From the NCBI GenBank assembly GCA_035352715.1, contig DAOPYE010000001.1, positions 31,726 to 95,725 of the forward strand: a stretch of DNA of 64,000 nucleotides. Direction: 5' to 3'. The stretch is from DAOPYE01 sp035352715. Its GTDB lineage: Bacteria; Acidobacteriota; Holophagae; Holophagales; Holophagaceae. Below are positions 45,738 to 53,835 of the stretch, piece by piece. Position 1 is the first letter of the stretch, and each line of letters begins with the position of its first letter. Position numbers and translations under genes: made by a program. The notes under the pieces were generated by a model that made no database searches, had not been told where the DNA came from, and worked only from the letters and a program-made list of their open reading frames with translations.

Positions 45738-45902
45738 ATGATGATCGAGTTGAACCAGGAAGAAGTCGAGCTGCTCAAGGTGCTGCTCCTCGCGGAGCTG
45801 GAGGAGAAGCGCGTGGAGATCCACCACGCCAGGAATGCGGAGTTCAAGCTGGAACTGCAGAAGCAGGAAGCGCTGATCAGCAGGGTGGTGGCACGGCTCT
45901 GA
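45738..45902 (+). CDS. Small coiled-coil-like protein (54 aa)
   Basis: 54 residues starting MMIELNQEEVELLKVLLLAE and ending ALISRVVARL; nearly all predicted helix with alternating charge and Leu. AGGAGGAAACC directly before the ATG is an excellent ribosome site, which is the main reason to call it. It is the last gene before the glyA promoter. It resembles short helical proteins annotated as hypothetical in many bacteria; no function can be given. Confidence 0.65.
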   Translation: MMIELNQEEVELLKVLLLAELEEKRVEIHHARNAEFKLELQKQEALISRVVARL

Positions 45903-45940
45903 ATCCGCACCCTTACCATTGTGAAGACCGTCTTTCCCGA

Positions 45941-45969
45941 TTGGGCGGGTGGAAGGGCCTGTGTAAAAT
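45941..45969 (+). promoter_or_regulatory. Promoter of the glyA transcript
   Basis: TTGGGC at 45941-45946 and TAAAAT at 45964-45969, spaced 17 bases. Transcription from it would begin near 45976-45977, the first base of the riboswitch P1 stem, which supports both calls. Confidence 0.6.
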
Positions 45970-45976
45970 GATCACT

Positions 45977-46047
45977 GGTCCGTGCGACTGACGCTGACGA
46001 GGGGCACCTCGGGGGAGCGCGGATGACCTTTTGCCGCGCGTCTGGGC
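45977..46047 (+). promoter_or_regulatory. ZTP (pfl) riboswitch upstream of glyA
   Basis: The conserved parts appear in order: GACTGACG after a 5' P1 strand (GGTCCGTGC), a hairpin GAGGGGCACCTC, then GGGGGAGC with the 3' P1 strand (GCGCGG...GACC), a spacer, and GCCGCGCGTCTGGGC at the 3' end. The known motif has CUGGCG pairing with CGCCUGGGC in a pseudoknot; here GACG pairs with CGTC, so both sides changed together. The class binds ZTP/ZMP, the 10-formyl-THF shortage signal of purine synthesis, and raises expression of one-carbon genes such as glyA. GGGCT at 46044-46048 can pair with AGCCC at 46067-46071 around the ribosome site, suggesting control of translation start. Confidence 0.85.
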
Positions 46048-46071
46048 TACACAAGACCCAAGGAGGAGCCC

Positions 46072-47313
46072 ATGACGGCCCTGAACAGCTTTGATCCCGA
46101 AGTCGCGGCCCTGGTGCGGTCCGAAGAGGCCTACCAGAGCGACACCATTCGCCTGATCGCCAGCGAGAACTACGTCTCGAAGGCGGTGCTGGAAGCCACC
46201 GGATCGGTCTTCGCCAACAAATATTCGGAAGGCTATCCGGGCGCGCGCTTCTATCAGGGACAGATCAACTGCGACGCCCTGGAGAATCTGGCCATCGCAC
46301 GCGCGAAGGAGTTGTTCGGCGCGGAGCACGCCAATGTTCAGCCCTATTCCGGTTCGCCCGCGAACTTGGCCGTCTACCTCGCCTTTATCAAGCCTGGAGA
46401 CACGATCATGGGCCTGAACCTGAGCCATGGCGGGCATCTGACGCATGGCTCCAAGGCCAGCATCAGCGGCAAGTACTTCAACGCCGTGCACTACAACCTG
46501 AACGCCGAGACGGGCCTGCTGGACTATGACGAGATCCGCAGCCTCGCGCTGGAGCACAAGCCCAAGATCCTGGTCGCGGGGCATTCCGCCTATCCCCGCC
46601 AGCTGGATTTCGCCCGCTTCCGTGCCATCGCCGATGAAGCCGGCGCGCTGCTCTTCGTGGATATGTCCCACTTTGCCGGCCTAGTGGCGGGCGGGGTCCA
46701 CCCCAGCCCCGTGCCCTACGCGGATATCGTCTCCACGACCACGCACAAGACCCTGCGTGGCCCCCGCGGCGCCATGCTGCTGTGCAAGGCCCAGCACGCG
46801 AAGGCCATCGACAAGGCCGTCTTCCCTGGCGTTCAGGGCGGACCCCACAACCACACCACCGCAGCCATCGCCGTGGCGCTGAAGGAAGCCGCCCAGCCTG
46901 AATTCCGCGCCTATGCGCAGCAGGTGGTGGAGAACGCCAGGGTGCTGGGGGCCGAACTGGCCGCCCGTGGCTTCAATCTGATCAGCGGTGGCACCGACAA
47001 CCACCTGCTGCTCATCGATCTCACGAACAAGGGCGTTCCCGGCAAGCCCGCAGCGGAAGCCATGGAGCGCGCGGGCCTGGTGCTGAACTACAACACGGTG
47101 CCCGGCGAGAAGCGCAAGGCCTTCGATCCCAGCGGCATCCGCCTGGGCACCGCGTCCGTCACCAGCCGCGGCTTTGGTGTTGCCGAGATGAAGCAGATCG
47201 CTGCCTGGATGGACGAATCCATCCAGAACATCGAGAACGTCGCCTACCTGGAATCCATCGCCGTGCAGGTGAAGGCCCTCTGCGGTCGCTTCCCCGTTCC
47301 CGGCATCGGATAA
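46072..47313 (+). CDS. glyA: Serine hydroxymethyltransferase
   Basis: 413 residues, a PLP enzyme that converts serine and tetrahydrofolate to glycine and 5,10-methylene-THF. Motifs: IRLIASENYVSKAV, NKYSEGYPGARFYQG, QPYSGSPANLAVYLAFIKPG, LFVDMSHFAGLVAGG and the PLP-Lys region VSTTTHKTLRGPRG. AAGGAGGAGCCC precedes the ATG. It is alone in its transcript between the ZTP riboswitch and a terminator. Confidence 0.98.
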   Translation: MTALNSFDPEVAALVRSEEAYQSDTIRLIASENYVSKAVLEATGSVFANKYSEGYPGARFYQGQINCDALENLAIARAKELFGAEHANVQPYSGSPANLAVYLAFIKPGDTIMGLNLSHGGHLTHGSKASISGKYFNAVHYNLNAETGLLDYDEIRSLALEHKPKILVAGHSAYPRQLDFARFRAIADEAGALLFVDMSHFAGLVAGGVHPSPVPYADIVSTTTHKTLRGPRGAMLLCKAQHAKAIDKAVFPGVQGGPHNHTTAAIAVALKEAAQPEFRAYAQQVVENARVLGAELAARGFNLISGGTDNHLLLIDLTNKGVPGKPAAEAMERAGLVLNYNTVPGEKRKAFDPSGIRLGTASVTSRGFGVAEMKQIAAWMDESIQNIENVAYLESIAVQVKALCGRFPVPGIG

Positions 47314-47340
47314 TCGTTCGCCGCTTTTCAGCGCCATGAT

Positions 47341-47375
47341 GGAGCCCGCCCGCAATCTGGGTGGGCTCCTTTTTT
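47341..47375 (+). terminator. Rho-independent terminator of glyA
   Basis: GGAGCCCGCC pairs with GGTGGGCTCC (one G-U pair) around a 9-base loop and is followed by six T. Confidence 0.9.
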
Positions 47376-47388
47376 GAACGGAATCCCC

Positions 47389-48690
47389 ATGAACCCTCAG
47401 GATGTCTTCGAATCGCTGGCGCGCCATACGTTGGTGGACGGCTTTCATCTGGTGATGGATCTGGAGCGGTCCAAGGGATCCTGGATCGTGGATGCACGCT
47501 CTGGGCAGCGGTTCCTGGATTTCTACACGTTCTTCGCTTCCGCGCCGCTGGGGCACAATCACCCGCGCATCGCCGAGCCCGAGTTCCAGCGTCGGCTCGG
47601 CGCGCTGGCTGTCCACAAGCCCGCGAACAGCGATATCTACACGACGGATTACGCCGAGTGGGTTGAGGCCTTCGCGTCGGGAACAGACTTGTCCTACCTG
47701 CCTCACCTGTTCTGGATCGACGGTGGGACACTCGCTGTCGAAAACGCGCTGAAGACGGCCTTTGATTGGAAGGTGCGGCGCAACCTCGCGGCCGGGAAGG
47801 GCGAGAAGGGCACCAAGGTGATCCATTTCCGCGAGGCCTTCCACGGGCGAAGTGGTTACGCTCTCAGCCTCACCAATACCGCCGATCCACGGAAGTTTGC
47901 CTATTTCCCCAAATTCGACTGGCCGCGCATCTCCAATCCCAAGATCACGTTCCCCATGGATGAAGCTCGGGTGGCGGCGGCGGAGGCCGAAGCCTTGGCG
48001 GCGATTGAGCAGGCCATCGCCCAGGATCCGGATGACATCGCCTGTCTCGTGATCGAGCCCATCCAGGGCGAAGGGGGCGACAATCATTTCCGCGGCGCGT
48101 TCCTGAAATCGCTTCGGACATTGGCTGACGAAAATGAATTCCTGCTGATCTTCGACGAAGTTCAGACGGGGTTTGGGACCACCGGCCGCTGGTGGGCCCA
48201 CCAGCATTGGGATGTGCGCCCGGATATCCTCGCCTTCGGCAAGAAAGCCCAGGTGTGCGGCATCGCAGCCAGTTCGCGCATCGATGACGTCGACAACGTG
48301 TTTCGCGTGCCAAGCCGCATCAACAGCACCTGGGGCGGCAACCTCGTCGATATGGTTCGGGCCACGCGCATCATCGAGATCATCCAGGAGGAGCGCCTGC
48401 TGGAGCATTGTGAACGCCTGGGGCAACAGCTTCTGGTCGGGCTCCAGTCCCTGCATGACGAATTCCCTGAACAGATCTCGAATGCGAGGGGCCGAGGCAT
48501 GTTCGCGGCGATGGATCTGCCTGGGGCGGATGTGCGAGACCGTGTGCTGCGCCAAGCCCACGAATTAGGCCTGCTCTGCCTCGCGTCCGGCGAGCGGGGC
48601 ATCCGCTTCCGGCCTGCGATGAATCTGTTGCCGGATGACCTCGCCATTGGGCTGGAGATGCTTCGCCAAGCCATTCGAAAAGCGCGGTGA
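47389..48690 (+). CDS. lat: L-lysine 6-transaminase (class III aminotransferase)
   Basis: 433 residues. The sequence follows lysine epsilon-aminotransferases: ARHTLVDGFHLVMDLERSKG near the N-terminus, YTFFASAPLGHNHPRI, LFWIDGGTLAVENALKTAFD, FHGRSGYALSLTNT, CLVIEPIQGEGGDNHF, LLIFDEVQTGFGTTGRWWAH and the PLP lysine in LAFGKKAQVCG. The family turns lysine and 2-oxoglutarate into 2-aminoadipate semialdehyde (piperideine carboxylate) and glutamate. ATG 47389 has only a weak ribosome site (ACGGAATCCCC). No partner dehydrogenase is near, so the pathway use here (lysine breakdown or stress response) is open. Confidence 0.9.
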   Translation: MNPQDVFESLARHTLVDGFHLVMDLERSKGSWIVDARSGQRFLDFYTFFASAPLGHNHPRIAEPEFQRRLGALAVHKPANSDIYTTDYAEWVEAFASGTDLSYLPHLFWIDGGTLAVENALKTAFDWKVRRNLAAGKGEKGTKVIHFREAFHGRSGYALSLTNTADPRKFAYFPKFDWPRISNPKITFPMDEARVAAAEAEALAAIEQAIAQDPDDIACLVIEPIQGEGGDNHFRGAFLKSLRTLADENEFLLIFDEVQTGFGTTGRWWAHQHWDVRPDILAFGKKAQVCGIAASSRIDDVDNVFRVPSRINSTWGGNLVDMVRATRIIEIIQEERLLEHCERLGQQLLVGLQSLHDEFPEQISNARGRGMFAAMDLPGADVRDRVLRQAHELGLLCLASGERGIRFRPAMNLLPDDLAIGLEMLRQAIRKAR

Positions 48691-48743
48691 GGCCGTGTTC
48701 CATCCGATGGAGCGCGGATCCGCGTCGAATTTACCTAAATACA

Positions 48744-48771
48744 GAAGCGCCTCCCGTTCAGGAGGCGCTTC
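48744..48771. terminator. Hairpin between lat and the convergent secreted-protein gene
   Basis: 11-base arms GAAGCGCCTCC / GGAGGCGCTTC with loop CGTTCA. Tails are only moderately T-rich on either strand. Confidence 0.7.
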
Positions 48772-48802
48772 CGTGATGCCGTCGCAACGACGGGGGATCG
48801 GT

Positions 48803-49225
48803 CTACTGGAAGGTGGCGATGCGCGTGACGGCGTCGGGCAGGGTGATGCCGAAGATGTTCATGCTTTCGCGGGAGATGATGAACTTCGGCTTGCCGCCTT
48901 CCTCGACCAGCGCCAGCACGGCACCGTTGCTGAGGAGCTTGGCGTTGTTGCAGATCACGCATTTGTTCTGGGCCACATCAGCCTTGACTTCGGCTTCGCT
49001 GACGGCCCAGGCCACGCGCGCATTGCCATCCAGCGAGCCAAGATTCTTCAGTTCACCGGCGATGCTGGGATCCTTGGCCGCCACGCGACCGCCCTGGCCG
49101 ATGCCCTTGGACACCATGACAAGCAGCTTGGCTGCCACCGAAGGGGGAAGTTCTGCCGCGCAGGGAACACTGCTAGCCATCAGCAGGGTCATGGCGGGAA
49201 TTGCAAAAGAAAAACGGGGCAACAT
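48803..49225 (-). CDS. Small exported protein, possibly YfiR-like
   Basis: 140 residues with a signal sequence (MLPRFSFAIPAMTLLMASSV, cleavage near CAA-ELP). The mature part has VAWAVSEAEVKADVAQNKCV, ICNNAKLLSNGAVLALVEEG and KPKFIISRESMNIFGITLPD; the last stretch, with an ISRESM near the end, faintly recalls the ligand-binding YfiR/DUF4154 family, but the usual Trp-Pro start is missing, so I do not commit. AGGGAGGACTCAC precedes ATG 49225. Single gene. Confidence 0.6.
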   Translation of the reverse strand: MLPRFSFAIPAMTLLMASSVPCAAELPPSVAAKLLVMVSKGIGQGGRVAAKDPSIAGELKNLGSLDGNARVAWAVSEAEVKADVAQNKCVICNNAKLLSNGAVLALVEEGGKPKFIISRESMNIFGITLPDAVTRIATFQ

Positions 49226-49398
49226 GTGAGTCCTCCCTGGAATGGAATCGGGCTTCGGAAATTGCTCCCTCTGACCTTGGCATCCACTCAGCCGCATGAT
49301 TTTTCACTAAATGCGGGAACTGTGCAATAGGACTCGCCCCAAAGATTTAACAAATGGTCTGGAGTCTGTCGCGCCGCCTTCTTTCGCCGTTAACCTGG

Positions 49399-51078
49399 AT
49401 GCCTATGGAACGAAGTGAACGGAATAAATTGATCATCTTGTGGCTGGCCCTCGGGGTGCTGCCCTTGCTTCTCCGTCCCCTGTGGGAGCCCGACGAGGGG
49501 CGCTATGCGGAGATCCCCCGCGCGATGTTGGCCTTCCATGATTGGCTGACGCCGCGCCTGAATCAGGTGCTCTATTTCGAGAAGCCGCCCTTCCAGTATT
49601 GGCTGTCCGCGCTGGCCATGAAGGGATTCGGCCTGAATGCGTTCGCGGCGCGGCTGCCCCTGGCCCTGGCAAGCTTGGTGGCCATGTTCGCGGCCTGGAG
49701 ATTGGCCCGGCGCCTGGGCGCGGATCAGCCGGTGTGGGCGGCGTTCATGGCGGGGACCACGCTGCTGGGCTACATCTGTGGCCAGATCCTGACGTTGGAC
49801 GCCCTCTTCTCGGCTTTGTTCCTGCTCTCTTTGCTGGCGGTGCTGGAGGCGGTGGCGGCCCGCTTCGAGGGGCGCTCGTCCATGGTATGGACGCTGATCG
49901 CCTTTGGCGCCAACGCGCTGGCCTTGCTGACGAAAGGCTTGCCGGCTCCGGTGCTGCTGGGTGTCATCGCCCTGGCCTCGCTGCCGTGGACCTGGCGGCA
50001 TGCGCCGCTAAGAAGCGCCCTGCTGAAGACGATCTTCCATCCGCTTGGCTGGCTGCTCTTCGCTGCCATCGCGGCGCCCTGGTTCATCTGGGTCGACCGG
50101 GTGAATCCCGGCCACGCGCAGTTCTTCTTCATCCACGAGCACTTCGCCCGGTTTTCCACCACGGTGCACGCGCGCCAGGGTTCGGATAACGCGGTGCTGG
50201 ACAAGCTCTATTTCCTCGGCGTCCTGCTGGTGGGGCTGCTGCCCTGGCTTTCCGCGTCCATTCTGGGCCTGAGGCGGGGCGTCGCCTTCCTGAACCTGCG
50301 AGGGCCCGCGGGCGATCGCGCGCCGCTGCATCGCTGGATGGTCGTTCTGCTTCTGCTGGCTTTTGCCGTGCCCTTGGCGTTTTTCAGCGTCTCCCACTCC
50401 AAGCTGCCGCCCTACATCCTGCCCGTGGTCGTGCCTCTGGTCGCCTTGGCCTGCGCCTTCGAGCGCAAGGATGAAGCCTGGCGCACACTCGCCTGGTCGG
50501 GCCGCGAGCTGCTGGTGCTCGGAGCGATCTTCGCTCTTGCGGGGCCGTTTCTGGTCAAGGAGCCCGGAGCGCTCCCTTGGCTTCTGGGACTGGGGCTCGC
50601 GTTGTTGATTTTGGGGTTCTGGGCCCAGCGTCCGCGCCATCTGACCGGGCCACGGTGGATGGCGGGGCTCATCGGAGGGCTCCTGCTGCTGACTGTGGCG
50701 GCCCAGGCGGTGGTCGGTCCCAGCAAGGCCGTGGAGAATCTGGTGCGCGTCGCGCCGCGGAACGCCCAGTGGATCAGCTGCGGCAATTACTATCAGGGCA
50801 TCGCCTTCCATGCTGGACAGAGGGTTGTGGTGATTGCGGGCACTGGCGAGCTGGCCTTCGGCCGGGATCACCTCGCGCCCCTGGAGCGCGATCGCTGGTT
50901 CCAGGAGGATCCCTTGATGCTGACGCCCATGGCGCTGCGGATGCGTTCCGAGCATTCGGACCGTCCGGTTTGGGCCCTGGTGGATGAAGGCACCTGGAAG
51001 CATCTCCCTGTGGAACAGCGTGGGGCCTGGGATGTGGCGGTCCGTCGACCGAAGCTGATCCTCGCGCGCCTGCGTTAG
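49399..51078 (+). CDS. ArnT/PMT-like glycosyltransferase (GT83/GT39 type)
   Basis: 559 residues with about 12 membrane segments. The first periplasmic loop has EPDEGRYAEIPR with the Asp32-Glu33 pair typical of ArnT-like and PMT enzymes, and YFEKPPFQYWLSA shortly after; SHSKLPPYILPVV is another family stretch. Such enzymes take a sugar from a polyprenyl phosphate and attach it to lipid A or protein on the periplasmic face. The acceptor is not known. The start is one of two ATGs, 49399 or 49405; 49399 is arbitrary. Followed by a cysteine desulfurase after 5 bases. Confidence 0.85.
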   Translation: MPMERSERNKLIILWLALGVLPLLLRPLWEPDEGRYAEIPRAMLAFHDWLTPRLNQVLYFEKPPFQYWLSALAMKGFGLNAFAARLPLALASLVAMFAAWRLARRLGADQPVWAAFMAGTTLLGYICGQILTLDALFSALFLLSLLAVLEAVAARFEGRSSMVWTLIAFGANALALLTKGLPAPVLLGVIALASLPWTWRHAPLRSALLKTIFHPLGWLLFAAIAAPWFIWVDRVNPGHAQFFFIHEHFARFSTTVHARQGSDNAVLDKLYFLGVLLVGLLPWLSASILGLRRGVAFLNLRGPAGDRAPLHRWMVVLLLLAFAVPLAFFSVSHSKLPPYILPVVVPLVALACAFERKDEAWRTLAWSGRELLVLGAIFALAGPFLVKEPGALPWLLGLGLALLILGFWAQRPRHLTGPRWMAGLIGGLLLLTVAAQAVVGPSKAVENLVRVAPRNAQWISCGNYYQGIAFHAGQRVVVIAGTGELAFGRDHLAPLERDRWFQEDPLMLTPMALRMRSEHSDRPVWALVDEGTWKHLPVEQRGAWDVAVRRPKLILARLR

Positions 51079-51083
51079 CCGCA

Positions 51084-52235
51084 ATGACCTTCATCTACCT
51101 GGATAACAACGCCACCACGCGGCCCGCTTCCGAGGTGGTGGAAGCCGTGGCGCTGTACCTGCGCGAGCACTGGGGCAATCCCAGCTCGGCGCATTCCCTG
51201 GGCCGCGTGCCAGAAGCGGCGCTGGTGCGCGCGCGAAGCCAGGTCTCGGCGTTGCTGGGCTGCGAGCCTGCGGAGCTGGTCTTCTCCAGCGGCGCCACGG
51301 AAGCCATCACGCACGTCTTCAAGGGCGTCTTCGAGGCCTTCCCTGCCAAGCGGCACTTCATCGTCAGCGCCATCGAACACAGCGCCGTCCAGGCCCAGGT
51401 CGCGTGGCTGCGCCGCCAGGGAGCCGAGGTTAGCATCCTGCCGGTGGATGCCTTGGGAATGGTGAAGCTCGATGCGCTCGTGCCCATGCTGCGATCCGAT
51501 ACGGCCCTGGTGTCCGTGATGCTCGCCAACAACGAGACGGGCGTGATCCAGCCGGTCGCCGACATCGCCCGCATCGCCAAGGCGGCGGGGGCGCTCGTTC
51601 ACACGGATGCGGTGCAGGCCGTGGGCAAGCTGCCCATCGATCTGAAACCCCTGGGAGTGGATCTCGCCACCATCAGCGGCCACAAATTCCATGGTCCGAA
51701 AGGGGTGGGCGCGCTCTTCATCCGCCGCGGTCTTCGTCTGAAGCCGTTGATCCTGGGGGGGCACCAGGAGCGGGATCGCCGGGGAGGGACGGAAAATCTT
51801 CCGGGCATCGTGGGGATGGGAGTGGCTGCGGAATTGGCCCAGGCCCACCTCGCCGATATGCCGCGCATCGCGTCGTTGCGCGATCGGCTGGAGGATGGCC
51901 TTCGCCAGTCGGTGTCCAATATTGTCATTCACGGCTTCGGCGCCCCGCGGGTGCCCAATACCAGCTTCGTGAGCTTTCCGGGCCTGGAGGGCGAGGCCCT
52001 GCTGCTCAAGCTGGACGGCCAGGGGATCTGCGTCTCCACAGGAAGCGCCTGCACGACAGGCCAGAAGGAGCCCAGCCACGTGCTGTGGGCCATGGGGGTG
52101 CCGCTGGATGTGGCCCGGGGCACCCTTCGGCTGTCCCTCAGCCGGGAAAGCCTGGATGCGGAGATTGATCGGGCGCTGGCGGTGATCCCTGACGTGGCGC
52201 AGGAACTGGCGCGCATCCCCCCCATGGGGCGCTGA
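51084..52235 (+). CDS. Cysteine desulfurase, NifS/IscS-like
   Basis: 383 residues. PLP Lys201 is in ISGHKFHGPKG; GTENLPGIVGMG, NPSSAHSLGR at the N-terminus, LANNETGVIQPV and the sulphur-carrying loop STGSACTTGQKEPSHVL (Cys323 expected to hold the persulfide) are intact. The family gives sulphur to iron-sulphur clusters or thio-modified tRNA. It is not next to iscU, mnmA or thiI genes; the neighbour upstream is a glycosyltransferase five bases away, so its partner cannot be read from context. Confidence 0.94.
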   Translation: MTFIYLDNNATTRPASEVVEAVALYLREHWGNPSSAHSLGRVPEAALVRARSQVSALLGCEPAELVFSSGATEAITHVFKGVFEAFPAKRHFIVSAIEHSAVQAQVAWLRRQGAEVSILPVDALGMVKLDALVPMLRSDTALVSVMLANNETGVIQPVADIARIAKAAGALVHTDAVQAVGKLPIDLKPLGVDLATISGHKFHGPKGVGALFIRRGLRLKPLILGGHQERDRRGGTENLPGIVGMGVAAELAQAHLADMPRIASLRDRLEDGLRQSVSNIVIHGFGAPRVPNTSFVSFPGLEGEALLLKLDGQGICVSTGSACTTGQKEPSHVLWAMGVPLDVARGTLRLSLSRESLDAEIDRALAVIPDVAQELARIPPMGR

Positions 52236-52303
52236 TTTCGATGGGGATGGCAGGTTGTTGCATGATGGGGATGAAATCGTCGTGGGTCTGATGGGAGCTG
52301 TTC

Positions 52304-53824
52304 ATGTCTGCGCCTCGTAAGTTGCTCATCGTCGCCTGCTGCACCGAACGGTGGATGCATATCCCCGTCGGTGTCTTCGGCGTGAGCAGCTATTTGAAAC
52401 GCCATGGATTGGAGCACCAGATCCTGCACACCCACGTTCAGTCCATGGATGAAGCCATGGACATCCTTGACGCACACATCAAGGAGGGCTGGTGCTTTGC
52501 GCTGATCATGCACTGGAAGGAGGATTGCTCCACCTTCTTTGGGGTTTCGAACTACTTGATGAGCCGCATCCATGACCCTTCGCGCGTGGTTTGCGGCGGG
52601 ATCACTTCGTCCTTCTTCGCGAAGGAAATCGTGCAGACAGCTGGTCTGCCCGACACTGTTTTCCGGGGAGATCCCGAAGAGCCCATCCGCAAATACTGCC
52701 AAGGCCTTCCGCTGGAAACCATCGAAAACATCACCTGGGCGCATGGCGGTCAGATCGAGGAGAAGCCCATCACCTGGCGGCTGGATACCGACGGCTTTTC
52801 AAGCCTATCGTTCACCGACTTCTCGATGCTGATCCATCGCGACAGATACTTCCGGGCGATCAACCGGGGCTATCTCCACATCAACATCTCTCGCGGATGC
52901 CAGGTCAACTGCGAATTCTGCGGCGGAAGCAGTTCGGCCTTCCTGCGCCACAGCGATCGGACGGGCACCATCGTCCGCCCTACGCATCGCGTGCTGGAGG
53001 ATATTGATCAACTGCTTCAGTTCGCCCGGTCGCTGGAGCCCGTCGTCAGGATCCACATGGATGATGTCTGGGATAATTACTTTCCCGTGCTTCAGGCCCT
53101 CAGCCAGCATCCATCGGCGAAGTCCCTTTTCGTGGTGGTGGCGGACCGCAACGCCATCGACATCAACCGCCTGAAGGCCAGCCTGGATGTCTTCAAATCC
53201 TTTCAGACCTTCCTGTTCGAGATCGCCCCGGAGAGTGATGACCGGAATCAACGGGCCTGCCTGATGGAGGGAGCGGGCAAGGAAATCTATGACGCGGATT
53301 ACCTGCTGGAAATGTTTGATTTCCTGAACAAGAACGGCATCTACTGCACCGTTTTCTACACGGTCTACAACTCCATGGACACGGAAGCGCAGGTATTTCG
53401 GCGCCTCAAAACGTGCCGTGACCTGCAGCGCCGCGTGGATCCCGTCCTGACGCGAGTCCTGTGCATGGGGCTTTCACTGGATTGCGGAAGCAATGAATAT
53501 GCGGCCTTGCCCAATCCGCCCACGCTGGCCGATTACCTTCACCCGGAAAAGCGATTCACGGACTTGCTGGGGAACCTGACCTACATCCGCAAGCCGGAGG
53601 ATGTGGATCTGATCCTGGCCGCGCAGTTCTTCATCATGCTGATGAATGGCCGGATAGGGGCCGTGGGCAGCCAGGTCCCTGCGGATTTCTGGCCCGAGTC
53701 CGAAGAGGTGATGGCCGTCATCCGTGAGTTTCAGATCAGCACGTTGATCCAGCAGGAAATCGTGACCTCTGGGCGCTACGCCGATTTCATGGTTCAAAAA
53801 ATCATGGAGAAGCGTCGGCGGTAG
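52304..53824 (+). CDS. Radical SAM protein with N-terminal B12-binding-like domain, unknown function
   Basis: 506 residues. The N-terminal 150 residues are Rossmann-like (PRKLLIVACCTERWMHIPVG, GVSSYLKRHGLEHQILHTHV) as in B12-binding radical SAM proteins, but no DxHxxG cobalamin-His motif is visible. The radical SAM cluster is CQVNCEFC at 199-206 inside NISRGCQVNCEFCGGSSSAF. Downstream are IHMDDVWDNYFPV and FLFEIAPESDDRNQRACLME. About 190 further residues follow (DFLNKNGIYCTVFYTVYNSM...). I know no characterised close relative. It lies alone between the desulfurase and a Kdo-kinase-like gene, 68 and 11 bases away. Confidence 0.82.
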   Translation: MSAPRKLLIVACCTERWMHIPVGVFGVSSYLKRHGLEHQILHTHVQSMDEAMDILDAHIKEGWCFALIMHWKEDCSTFFGVSNYLMSRIHDPSRVVCGGITSSFFAKEIVQTAGLPDTVFRGDPEEPIRKYCQGLPLETIENITWAHGGQIEEKPITWRLDTDGFSSLSFTDFSMLIHRDRYFRAINRGYLHINISRGCQVNCEFCGGSSSAFLRHSDRTGTIVRPTHRVLEDIDQLLQFARSLEPVVRIHMDDVWDNYFPVLQALSQHPSAKSLFVVVADRNAIDINRLKASLDVFKSFQTFLFEIAPESDDRNQRACLMEGAGKEIYDADYLLEMFDFLNKNGIYCTVFYTVYNSMDTEAQVFRRLKTCRDLQRRVDPVLTRVLCMGLSLDCGSNEYAALPNPPTLADYLHPEKRFTDLLGNLTYIRKPEDVDLILAAQFFIMLMNGRIGAVGSQVPADFWPESEEVMAVIREFQISTLIQQEIVTSGRYADFMVQKIMEKRRR

Positions 53825-53835
53825 TCCACGGGTCC

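Noticed and set aside
46681..48561. A 626-codon frame on the minus strand across glyA and lat
   Set aside because: Crosses two real genes and a terminator; no family signature.
49226..49398. A regulatory RNA between the secreted protein and the glycosyltransferase
   Set aside because: No conserved motif or stable hairpin beyond ordinary leader sequence could be seen.
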